NCBI GenBank assembly: GCA_910584935.1 | Contig: CAJUDU010000059.1 | Coordinates: 1 to 15,900 of the forward strand | Source of the DNA: an uncultured Butyricicoccus sp. | GTDB taxonomy: Bacteria > Bacillota > Clostridia > Oscillospirales > Butyricicoccaceae | Length of the DNA stretch: 15,900 bases | Direction of reading: 5' to 3' | In this document: piece by piece, positions 1 to 6,113 of the stretch | Layout of the letters: every line of letters starts with the position of its first letter | How positions within the stretch are numbered: position 1 is the first letter of the stretch | Notes under the pieces: model-generated | The model's database searches: none | Told to the model about the DNA's origin: nothing | Seen by the model: only the letters and a program-made list of their open reading frames with translations | Translations under genes and position numbers: made by a program

Positions 1-69
1 TTGGGCAATGCGTCACGTGCGCAAATGGCTGTTATTCTTATGAATTTCTGCGAACGGATAGCGAAATAA
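1..69 (+). CDS. C-terminal end of an SLH-domain surface protein (partial)
   Basis: Reading frame 1 is open from the first base and stops with TAA after 22 codons. The peptide ends RAQMAVILMNFCERIAK, the final helix of an S-layer-homology repeat, the module that holds proteins on the cell-wall polymer. It closely matches the end of the convergent gene on the other strand (RAQAASILMRFCENIAK), so the two are probably paralogues. The rest of the gene lies to the left of the window, so nothing can be said of its other domains. Confidence 0.8.
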   Translation: MGNASRAQMAVILMNFCERIAK

Positions 70-117
70 TTCGGATTAACAGAAACTTAAAGCAGAAAAA
101 ATTCATATAAATAAAAG

Positions 118-153
118 CAGGGACTGTGCATCGCGCACAATCCCTGTTTTTTT
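118..153. terminator. Bidirectional intrinsic terminator between convergent SLH genes
   Basis: A hairpin with CAGGGA/TCCCTG outer pairs and GTGC/GCAC inner pairs (one C-A mismatch between) is followed by seven T on the plus strand. On the minus strand it is followed by CTTTTATTTA. It sits between the two convergent stop codons and can serve both genes. Confidence 0.8.
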
Positions 154-170
154 ATGCTGTATGTAGTTTG

Positions 171-3100
171 TTATTTCGCGATATTTTCGCAGAAACGCAT
201 TAAAATAGATGCTGCTTGTGCGCGGGTTGCACTGCCAGTTGGCGCAAGTGTTGTGGCGCTGGTGCCAGTAATTAGCCCTGCACCATTTGCCCATTGCATG
301 GCACTGTCAGCATAACTGCCAAGCTGTGTATGGTCAGTAAACTTTGTCAAATCCCCTTTTGCAGAAAGGTCATAACCTTTATATTTTGCGAAATTATAAA
401 GGATAGCTGCCATTTGTTCGCGGGTAATGATATTTTCCGCACCAAATTTGCCATTGCCATAACCGCCGGCAATGCCGTTTGCAACTGCCCAGTTTACAGC
501 ATTTGCATACCACTGCCCTGCGGGAACATCAGTAAATGCGGCAGATGGAGCAGATTTTTCCCCATCCAAACGATGCAGAATAGAAATTAACATCCCACGG
601 GTTGTTGTTGCATTTGGACTGAATGTTGTTGCACTTGTGCCCGACATCATGCCCTTTTCATATACATATTTTACTGATTCTGCATACCATTCATCTGCGG
701 ATGCGTCAGTGAAATGCAGCAATGGATTAATGAGTGCTTTGGATGGGTCAAAGGATACGCCATTCAGCCGTGGGCCATTGATAAAGGATACGCCGCCATT
801 TGCCGCACGGTTGGTTTCCGGATGCGATACGCCAAAAGTTAAGCCTTCAATCATGGTATTTGTGCCAACCAGCAGGAATTTTTCATTTTCATAGCCGGAT
901 TTTGCACCAGATACCCCTTTGACCATGGGATCATTCCAAGTGACGTCAACGCCATACCAGCCTTTATCATCCATTTGCACATAGTTCCACATATGGGCTT
1001 CGCCAGCGTCTTGTGCACGAGGTTTTGCATAGCCATCCGCCAGAACACAAGGAATGCCTAATTTATCACACAATACTTTAAATGCCTTAGAATAACCATC
1101 GCAAACAGGACCATTAACGCCAATCGAACCAGCTAAAGCACTGAGACACTCATGCGGCGCATTGCCGATTGTGGTCAAATCTGGCGTAGTATTGTATTCG
1201 TTATGTTCAGTCAGCCAACGGTTTAATTGACGGACTTTTTCATAAGAATTTGTGCCAGTAAGGGAAGCTAAAATTGCATCCCGCAATTGATCACGTTTTT
1301 GGATGCCAGCCGCAACCGTTCCGGCTGCCTGATAATCTGGTGTGCGCAGGGAGAATCCAGAATTATCCGCCAAGGTGAAGAACATATAAGCTTCTTCCAC
1401 AGTTTGTGTACCATATTTGACTTTTGCGGTCAAAATACGCAGTTTTGATGTACCACTGAGCCAGAAAACTTCCGGATGGTCGCGATCAAATGCCTGATAA
1501 ACAGATGCGGCATAGGTACAAGCATCTTTGCGGGCAGATTCATAATTGCTGTTGCCGGTTTTACGGATTTTGGTTACATAAATGCCGTTAAATGTAGAAG
1601 TTTTCACTGCGTCGCCTTCTTTCAGCGCCGCATAATTGATGGATCTGTCCCCATCGGTTACATTGACAACATTATAACTATCATCGGTAAACGTTTCAGT
1701 ATGGAATGGATTGTTGCCATAAGTGGCAAGACTGTCTGAAAGAGTATGGGTAACAGTTTCCGCGCTGGTGACATCATAAACCATGCCGCCTGGTTGATTT
1801 TTCCCTGCATTTGGGTCAATGGTAAAGTAACTGTCATCAATCAGATATTTTAACACATCTTCAGAATCGGAATGTTTTACCATGGTTTGATAGAGTGTGG
1901 ATGCATATGCTGGGACTTGGATGCGGTCAATCCAGTCAACAAAAGTATCTTCTTTTTTGACCATGGATTGCAGATAAGATTCACCTGTGCCGGAGATTAC
2001 ATTTTCTTCAATATCCTTGGTCAGGATATTATCCACACTGACAACTGTACCTGTGGAAGTTTCGGTATCAGTTTTCTTATCGTCTTCGGTTTGGGTTGGG
2101 TTACGGCGTTTACCACCCCCGCCGCCACTGCCAGAAGGTGTTGGCGTAGGTGTTGGTGTAGGCGTAGGTTCTGGGTCAGGCTCAGGGTCAGGGTCAGGGT
2201 CAGATGTATCAGGCTGCCAAATTGCGGTTAAAAGTGTATTAGCGGTGAATGTATAGGTGCTGCCCACACTAAATGGCGCTCTGGCATCGCCATCAACGTG
2301 CCAACCCTGGAAGGTATACCCTTCTGGCGGGGTAAAGGTGCAGGCAGGGAAGGTAAAAGTTTCGCCTTCGGCAACAGCCATTGGCGGCATACTTCCGGTG
2401 CCATTTTCGCCGGGGTCAAACGTGATGATATATGGCATTGGGTCAATATTTGCAGAAAGCTGCACAGAGTTCTGTACAGTATATCCAGGCTCTGGCGCAA
2501 AAATTTCTTTTGCAAATGTCAAATCCAAGGAACCTTCTTGTGCTGTGCCATTAAATTGTAATGTTAAGGTTTTATGATCTGCGCCAGATACGGTAGCGGA
2601 GGCAACGGTTAAATCACCAGCTGCGCGTGTCGTTGGGCGATAAGAAACCGTATAATGTTCCAGTTTTGCGGCTTCTGCTGGGTTAAATGGAACAGTAGAA
2701 GCAAAAATCTGCTGTGGGTCTTCGTCATCTGCGGTAATTTTTAAAGCAGCAGTTAGTTGTGGGGTTGTTACAGTTGCTTCATCAACCACAAGGCTGCACA
2801 ACTCAGAACCATTAAGTTCAACAGTAGTAGCAGTAAATGCATCAGGTAAAAAACCAAATGCGTATTGTCCTGTTTGCGCTGTGCCAATAAGATTCAATGT
2901 AATGGTATAATCATCTTTTCTGGTAACTGAATCCAAAGTGAAAGGAAAAGGTGTACTAGCGCTTGGAGCGAAATTTTTAACAATTTCAGACGCTTCAGAG
3001 AATTTACAGTCATTTCCGTTGCTAGAGGGGTCAAACATACTCACATCAACAGAAGGATTTACTGTGCCAGGTTTAATATTATTGGCAGCAAAAATAATAG

Positions 3101-4052
3101 GAGTATATGTAGGGGTTATCGGCCTTTCTCCTGTGGGGAGATTTTTCTTCCAACGAGCAGTTAAAGTAATGTCCCCATGATAAAATGCAGGCAATGTAAT
3201 GTTTAAATCAGCATCAATAGAAATTTCTGTGATATCCGATGTCCATCCACCAAAAGTGTATCCGCTTCTTTCTGGTTTTTCACCCAAATGTATAATCTGG
3301 TCTACAGACATCACCTTGTAGGGTTTAGGCTCCATGGAGATTCCATCTCCAGTAAAATTAATATTATATGTATCATCAACGCAAACAACGTTGACAGATT
3401 CGTCTAAACCAGAATAGGCAGAAAGGGCAGTCCATTCATCACGAGTGCCAGCATAGTTGACTTGGGTCAATCCAGTGTCAGCTAGTGCATTGGTATCGAT
3501 AGAAGTAACACTTTTAGGAATTGTGATTTCGGTTAAGGCTGTGCAATTATAAAAAGCATGATCTCCGATGGTTTCTAAACCCTCTGAAAGATTAACTTCC
3601 GATAAAGCTGTACAATACGAAAAAGCAGAAGCTCCAATGGTTTTTACATTATTAGGAATTACAACTTTGGATAAATAACTTTCTGAAAACGAATCAGATC
3701 CAAATGCGCCGACTCCGATTGATATCACCGTATCAGAGATGATCAGTTCCGATATATGGAAACCATAAAATGCGTGAAAAGAATAATTCCCTATATGAGT
3801 AATACCAGATTCTATAATAACTTTTTCAACAGGACGAGCACGAAAAGGAGGCTCCCAAGTATCTGTTTTTGGATAGTCAGATATTGATCCGGTGCCACTA
3901 ATTGTTAATACATTAGTTTCATCATCAAAGAACCATGTGCGAGAACCTTCAGTTTCAGTGGTTACTGCGGCTTGTGCGGCAGGTAATCCCCCAGGCAGCA
4001 GTGTCAGCAACATACATAACATTGTGAACGTTGACAAAATTCGTTTTTTCAT
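171..4052 (-). CDS. Large secreted surface protein: BspA-type LRR, InlB-like repeats, transglutaminase-like domain, three SLH repeats
   Basis: A 1293-aa exported protein probably displayed on the cell wall. I start it at 4052 rather than the upstream in-frame ATG at 4094 because GGGGGGAAGGA precedes it at proper spacing and MKKRILSTF begins a clear signal peptide (about 1-29, ending AQAA). Order of domains: BspA-like leucine-rich repeats at about 75-205 (repeated IG..AF...T.L..V/I), an InlB/Flg_new-type repeat at about 227-303 ending TARW, two related beta domains at about 325-525 (shared GTAQ.G motif), a second InlB-like repeat at about 540-613, an Asp/Glu/Thr-Pro linker with a Gly run at 618-648, a transglutaminase-like core at about 920-1045, and three SLH repeats at about 1112-1293. 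The apparent catalytic triad is intact: Cys984 (GPVCDGYS), His1020 (AHMWN) and Asp1036 (YGVDVTW). The family is known to hydrolyse or cross-link peptides or proteins; the substrate here is unknown. It is transcribed alone from the promoter at 4157-4185. Confidence 0.9.
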   Translation of the reverse strand: MKKRILSTFTMLCMLLTLLPGGLPAAQAAVTTETEGSRTWFFDDETNVLTISGTGSISDYPKTDTWEPPFRARPVEKVIIESGITHIGNYSFHAFYGFHISELIISDTVISIGVGAFGSDSFSESYLSKVVIPNNVKTIGASAFSYCTALSEVNLSEGLETIGDHAFYNCTALTEITIPKSVTSIDTNALADTGLTQVNYAGTRDEWTALSAYSGLDESVNVVCVDDTYNINFTGDGISMEPKPYKVMSVDQIIHLGEKPERSGYTFGGWTSDITEISIDADLNITLPAFYHGDITLTARWKKNLPTGERPITPTYTPIIFAANNIKPGTVNPSVDVSMFDPSSNGNDCKFSEASEIVKNFAPSASTPFPFTLDSVTRKDDYTITLNLIGTAQTGQYAFGFLPDAFTATTVELNGSELCSLVVDEATVTTPQLTAALKITADDEDPQQIFASTVPFNPAEAAKLEHYTVSYRPTTRAAGDLTVASATVSGADHKTLTLQFNGTAQEGSLDLTFAKEIFAPEPGYTVQNSVQLSANIDPMPYIITFDPGENGTGSMPPMAVAEGETFTFPACTFTPPEGYTFQGWHVDGDARAPFSVGSTYTFTANTLLTAIWQPDTSDPDPDPEPDPEPTPTPTPTPTPSGSGGGGGKRRNPTQTEDDKKTDTETSTGTVVSVDNILTKDIEENVISGTGESYLQSMVKKEDTFVDWIDRIQVPAYASTLYQTMVKHSDSEDVLKYLIDDSYFTIDPNAGKNQPGGMVYDVTSAETVTHTLSDSLATYGNNPFHTETFTDDSYNVVNVTDGDRSINYAALKEGDAVKTSTFNGIYVTKIRKTGNSNYESARKDACTYAASVYQAFDRDHPEVFWLSGTSKLRILTAKVKYGTQTVEEAYMFFTLADNSGFSLRTPDYQAAGTVAAGIQKRDQLRDAILASLTGTNSYEKVRQLNRWLTEHNEYNTTPDLTTIGNAPHECLSALAGSIGVNGPVCDGYSKAFKVLCDKLGIPCVLADGYAKPRAQDAGEAHMWNYVQMDDKGWYGVDVTWNDPMVKGVSGAKSGYENEKFLLVGTNTMIEGLTFGVSHPETNRAANGGVSFINGPRLNGVSFDPSKALINPLLHFTDASADEWYAESVKYVYEKGMMSGTSATTFSPNATTTRGMLISILHRLDGEKSAPSAAFTDVPAGQWYANAVNWAVANGIAGGYGNGKFGAENIITREQMAAILYNFAKYKGYDLSAKGDLTKFTDHTQLGSYADSAMQWANGAGLITGTSATTLAPTGSATRAQAASILMRFCENIAK
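2136..2201 (-). repeat. Asp-Pro / Glu-Pro / Thr-Pro dipeptide repeat in the surface protein
   Basis: Eleven successive X-Pro dipeptides (X = Asp, Glu, then Thr) are encoded by near-identical hexamers. This is a typical extended wall-spanning linker. The repeat lies between the LRR/InlB half and the transglutaminase/SLH half, and repeat-number change by slippage would keep the frame. Confidence 0.7.
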
Positions 4053-4137
4053 CTTGTTTTCCTTCCCCCCAGATATACGAAATGTACGTTTCATAAATGC
4101 CTTTTATTTATAATTACCACATGATAGATAGGGTAAC

Positions 4138-4404
4138 ATGACAGGCGACCAATATCAATATACCATAAACGCTGCCTAAATTCAACATGATTCCGGTGCA
4201 TTTTATAACGTAATCAGAGATTTAGATAGCTATTTCTCATTAAGAGGAGATAAAATCATCCATTATCAAAACCAATACGCTTGGATTATCCAGACAAACA
4301 GCAATGAAATATTATTTTCGTATTATAGCAATTTTGGCGGCTGCGATTTTTATTCGATAAAAACTGAAAATTCTTCTCGACATTCTTCGGCAAATCCAGC
4401 ATAA
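4138..4404 (+). pseudogene. Small decayed reading frame, interrupted by one TAA
   Basis: An ATG at 4138 opens a frame of 13 codons that meets TAA at 4177-4179, then stays open for 74 more codons to TAA at 4402-4404. The second part reads like real protein (for example SYFSLRGDKIIHYQNQY and NEILFSYYSNFGGCDFYS), with balanced hydrophobic and polar residues, but it has no start codon of its own and no clear ribosome-binding site. I do not recognise a family. It may be a remnant of a gene lost during insertion or rearrangement beside the recombinase. The first 40 bp also overlap the minus-strand promoter, so the upstream ATG may be chance and only the 4180-4404 part a relic. Confidence 0.35.
4157..4185 (-). 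promoter_or_regulatory. Probable sigma-70/A promoter of the surface-protein gene
   Basis: On the minus strand TTGAAT (4180-4185) is followed after exactly 17 bp by TATATT (4157-4162), about 105 bp before the ATG at 4052. Both hexamers match consensus at 5 and 5 of 6 positions. No transcription data are available. Confidence 0.55.
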
Positions 4405-4405
4405 T
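4377..4405 (+). promoter_or_regulatory. Probable promoter of the tyrosine recombinase
   Basis: TCGACA (4377-4382) and CATAAT (4400-4405) are each one base from consensus and are spaced by 17 bp. The start point would fall near 4412, leaving a leader of about 28 nt with the ribosome-binding site GGAGGG at 4424-4429. Confidence 0.5.
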
Positions 4406-4439
4406 AGGAACATCTAACCATCTGGAGGGTGAAATAAAG

Positions 4440-5339
4440 ATGAAAATCACGATGCAATTAGTAAGCCAATATTTGGACGTCTGCTTGAACCAGAAAATGC
4501 TGGATGCGAAAACGGTGAAAGCATACCGCATTGATTTGCGGCAGTTTGTCAAATATGCTGCGGTTGAGAATAAGGCATTTATTTGCAAGGATATCTTATC
4601 CTACATCACACATATGAACAAAAAATATAAGCCGCGGACAGTCAAACGGAAAATTGCATCCCTAAGGGCGTTTGGAACATATTTGCAGGATACCGAACAG
4701 GTGCAGCACAGCCCTTTTACGAAATTGCGGCTAAGATTCAAGAGAACCTTGGATTTACCAAAAACGATTACATTACGGGTTATCGCCCAACTGCTGGAAA
4801 CCGTTCACAAACAGCAGCACCAAGATAAACGCTGTCTGCGCGATGCCGCCGTTTTAGAACTGCTTTTTGCAACAGGTGTGCGTGTTTCGGAGCTTTGCGG
4901 GCTAAAAACGCAAGATGTCGATTTGATGGATGGGGTCATCAGGGTGATGGGCAAAGGCAGCAAAGAACGTATCATTCAAATTGCGAATAGGGAAGTGTTG
5001 GAAACGTTGCGGAAATATCTGCAAGCCTATCACCCGAATCAAAATGGGACATTTTTTATTAATCAGGGCAAACGGAAACTATCCGACCAATCCGTACGGC
5101 GGATGATACGGAAATATGCAGGGAAAATAGATGTTGCAACCCGGATTACACCCCATATGTTCCGGCATTCTTTGGCAACACTGCTGCTGGAAGAAGGTGT
5201 GGATATTCGGTATATCCAGCAGCTTTTGGGTCATGCTTCTATTTTAACCACTCAGATTTATACACACGTAGCAGGCGGCAAGCAAAAAGAAATCCTAGCA
5301 ACAAAACATCCACGAAATAAAATTTCAGCTTTCGCATAA
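4440..5339 (+). CDS. Tyrosine recombinase (XerC/XerD or phase-variation invertase type)
   Basis: A 299-aa site-specific recombinase of the phage-integrase family, which cuts and rejoins DNA through a 3'-phosphotyrosine. GGAGGG lies 10 bp before the ATG. An N-terminal SAM-like core-binding domain spans about 1-90. The catalytic domain spans about 105-285 with every key residue visible: Arg148 (ATGVRVSEL), Lys172 (GKGSK), His239 and Arg242 (HMFRHS), His265 (LLGHAS) and the nucleophile Tyr274 (QIYTHV). The length fits simple Xer-like enzymes without an extra arm-binding domain. It lies immediately before a pair of inverted 19-bp repeats and the csrA-flagellin operon, not beside dif, a phage or an integrative element, which suggests a local DNA invertase. 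A chromosomal XerC/D role cannot be excluded from sequence alone. Confidence 0.93.
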   Translation: MKITMQLVSQYLDVCLNQKMLDAKTVKAYRIDLRQFVKYAAVENKAFICKDILSYITHMNKKYKPRTVKRKIASLRAFGTYLQDTEQVQHSPFTKLRLRFKRTLDLPKTITLRVIAQLLETVHKQQHQDKRCLRDAAVLELLFATGVRVSELCGLKTQDVDLMDGVIRVMGKGSKERIIQIANREVLETLRKYLQAYHPNQNGTFFINQGKRKLSDQSVRRMIRKYAGKIDVATRITPHMFRHSLATLLLEEGVDIRYIQQLLGHASILTTQIYTHVAGGKQKEILATKHPRNKISAFA

Positions 5340-5378
5340 AAATTTTTATGATGCAGCTTGAAAAATCCAATATTTTCT

Positions 5379-5410
5379 GTGCATTTAAACGGTAGATTTG
5401 CACTGTTTTT
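5379..5410 (+). terminator. Possible terminator of the recombinase gene
   Basis: GTGCA (5379-5383) pairs with TGCAC (5399-5403) around an A/T-rich loop, followed by TGTTTTT. The stem is short, so efficiency is uncertain, but it lies 40 bp after the stop codon where a terminator is expected. Confidence 0.4.
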
Positions 5411-5433
5411 GAACATATTATAGCAGAAATAAG

Positions 5434-5452
5434 GGATAATACACGATTATCC
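5434..5452 (+). repeat. Left inverted repeat of the switch
   Basis: GGATAAT-ACACG-ATTATCC: 7-bp arms that are each other's reverse complement, with centre ACACG. The whole 19 bp is the exact reverse complement of the repeat at 5574-5592. It is followed on the inner side by TGTAT. Confidence 0.9.
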
Positions 5453-5502
5453 TGTATTTTAACTGGTTTTTCGCACAGTTCCTGTTTGTAGGCACGACGA
5501 AA

Positions 5503-5549
5503 AGACCTCTGTTTTGTTGAAAATTGACAAACACAGGCCTAAATTTTTA
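5503..5549 (+). terminator. Possible intrinsic terminator inside the invertible segment
   Basis: A long imperfect hairpin pairs CCTCTGTTTTGT (5506-5517) with ACAAACACAGG (5527-5537), with one mismatch and one bulge, and is followed by CCTAAATTTTT. It would stop transcription arriving from the recombinase gene before the csrA promoter, insulating the switch in this orientation. Confidence 0.45.
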
Positions 5550-5561
5550 TTAAAAATAGCA

Positions 5562-5590
5562 TTGACAAGTGGTGGATAATCGTGTATTAT
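5562..5590 (+). promoter_or_regulatory. Near-consensus promoter driving csrA and the operon behind it
   Basis: TTGACA (5562-5567), a 17-bp spacer and TATTAT (5585-5590) make the strongest promoter match in the window. The -35 lies in the segment between the inverted repeats, and the -10 is part of the right repeat. The start point would be near 5597, giving an 80-nt csrA leader. Confidence 0.75.
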
Positions 5591-5592
5591 CC
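5574..5592 (-). repeat. Right inverted repeat of the switch
   Basis: GGATAAT-CGTGT-ATTATCC: same 7-bp arms as the left copy, centre reversed (CGTGT against ACACG). It is followed by TGTAT, as the left copy is, so the flanks align in direct orientation while the 5-bp centres are inverted. Its ATTATCC arm supplies most of the -10. Confidence 0.9.
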
Positions 5593-5609
5593 TGTATAGG
5601 AGGTTACGA

Positions 5610-5632
5610 TTTCTGCTTGACAATAGCAGAAA
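5610..5632 (+). promoter_or_regulatory. Perfect 8-bp hairpin in the csrA leader
   Basis: TTTCTGCT (5610-5617) and AGCAGAAA (5625-5632) pair fully around the loop TGACAAT. There is no T tract, so it is a leader structure rather than a terminator. AGCAGAAAT also occurs just outside the left inverted repeat at 5422-5430. AGGAGG at 5598-5603, at the very start of the predicted transcript, has no convincing start codon behind it. Confidence 0.5.
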
Positions 5633-5679
5633 CAAAATCCTTACCTAAAATTTAGCATTGCACATGGAGGTGCGTTTTT

Positions 5680-5934
5680 ATGTTGGCACTGACAATCCGC
5701 GAAGGCGAGTATGTAACAATTGGTAATGATATCGTCGTGCAGGTTTTAAAAACCGGGGATACATTCCGCATTGCAATTGAAGCGCCGCGTTCGATGAAAA
5801 TCGAACGGTCAAAAGTGCGTGAAATGAATGGGGATATTCCAGCGTGCATTCAGCGGGTACGGAAGCAGGCACCGCCGAAAAAAGTGCTCAAACAACAGGA
5901 AAGGATGCTGGCAAAACAGCAGTCAAATTCCTGA
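5680..5934 (+). CDS. csrA: CsrA family translational regulator
   Basis: An 84-aa RNA-binding protein of the CsrA/RsmA family, which as a dimer binds A-N-GGA motifs, usually covering ribosome-binding sites. Start MLALTIREGEYVTIGNDI aligns with the family pattern MLxLTRxxGExxxIGxxI, and FRIAIEAPRSMKIER matches the second half. Arg43 corresponds to the RNA-contacting Arg44 of E. coli CsrA; the usual Arg6 is Ile here. The family core is about 50 residues and the last 30 (PPKKVLKQQERMLAKQQ) form a basic, probably helical tail. GGAGGT at 5666-5671 lies 8 bp before the ATG and contains ATGGA, so autoregulation is possible. In Bacillus the gene sits with fliW next to flagellin; no fliW is present here, and the recombinase and switch lie upstream instead. 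Confidence 0.92.
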   Translation: MLALTIREGEYVTIGNDIVVQVLKTGDTFRIAIEAPRSMKIERSKVREMNGDIPACIQRVRKQAPPKKVLKQQERMLAKQQSNS

Positions 5935-6094
5935 AACGCCTTTTCTCGGTAAACTAAAGATTTGGCTTTCAATCCAGTCCGCGCGGCTGGTTGAAATAGA
6001 AAGTATTACGCCGATTAAAATCCGGAAATCCTGGCCAGACGACCGGATGGCGTATCACAAAACGGAGCTGATGCAAGGAAGAGCAGAAGCTTAA
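5933..6094 (+). pseudogene. Frame-shifted coding remnant between csrA and flagellin
   Basis: From the csrA stop onward the +1 frame is open for 53 codons and looks coding (KIWLSIQSARLVEIESIT, PIKIRKSWPDDRMAYHKTEL), ending at TAA 6092-6094, 19 bp before flagellin. It has no usable start codon after the csrA stop. The only in-frame ATG upstream, at 5828, lies deep inside csrA with no ribosome-binding site. Its position and the alternating strand-like pattern recall the small DUF6470-type proteins found near csrA and flagellin in Firmicutes, but it is far shorter than those, so this is a weak suggestion. It is either a decayed gene or a tail joined to CsrA by a frameshift at TCC TGA. Confidence 0.4.
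5991..6017 (+). promoter_or_regulatory. Possible sigma-28 (SigD) flagellar promoter
   Basis: GCCGATTA (6010-6017) differs by one base from the motility sigma -10 GCCGATAA, and TTGAAA lies about 14-15 bp upstream where TAAA is expected. It is 97 bp before the flagellin ATG. The -35 match is poor, so this is tentative. Confidence 0.35.
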
Positions 6095-6110
6095 TTTCTA
6101 AGGAGGAAAT
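6075..6110 (+). promoter_or_regulatory. Predicted CsrA-binding region over the flagellin ribosome-binding site
   Basis: ATTTC (6094-6098) and GAAAT (6106-6110) form a 5-bp stem whose 7-nt loop TAAGGAG carries the motif A-A-GGA and the core of the Shine-Dalgarno sequence. A second AAGGA lies upstream at 6075-6079. In Bacillus subtilis CsrA represses hag by binding two such sites in the leader; the layout here is similar. Any strong Shine-Dalgarno contains GGA, so the hairpin loop and the second site are the meaningful points. Confidence 0.5.
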
Positions 6111-6113
6111 GTA

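Larger units (their letters stand above)
5434..5592. other. Putative invertible promoter element (phase switch)
   Basis: Two perfect 19-bp inverted repeats (5434-5452 and 5574-5592) bracket 121 bp between a tyrosine recombinase and csrA. Each repeat has two 7-bp inverted arms around a 5-bp asymmetric centre, the build expected of a tyrosine-recombinase core site. The -35 of the downstream promoter is inside the bracketed segment and its -10 inside the right repeat. Inversion would replace TTGACA by AGTTAA, switching the rightward promoter off. It would also place TTGACA before the mirror-image -10 in the left repeat, giving a leftward, antisense promoter into the recombinase gene. As sequenced, the element is in the predicted ON state for csrA. 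Inversion itself has not been shown. Confidence 0.7.

Noticed and set aside
2024..2036. GGATATTATCC inside the surface gene as a possible extra recombinase site
   Set aside because: It lacks the 5-bp centre between the 7-bp arms and lies within coding sequence, so it is probably chance.
2136..2201. Short tandem repeats considered as a possible CRISPR or VNTR locus
   Set aside because: There are no spacers; the hexamers encode an X-Pro linker inside a continuous gene.
4440..5339. The recombinase as the integrase of a prophage or integrative element
   Set aside because: No phage, excisionase, conjugation or attachment-site features are nearby, and the inverted repeats next to a promoter fit a local invertase better.
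5524..5552. A second TTGACA within the invertible segment as another promoter
   Set aside because: The sequence 17 bp on is TTATTA, a poor -10, and the TTGACA falls in the loop of the predicted terminator.
5828..6094. An 88-codon frame with an ATG inside csrA
   Set aside because: The first 35 codons are only the +1 shadow of csrA and no ribosome-binding site precedes the ATG. Only the part after the csrA stop looks coding, so it is listed as a remnant.
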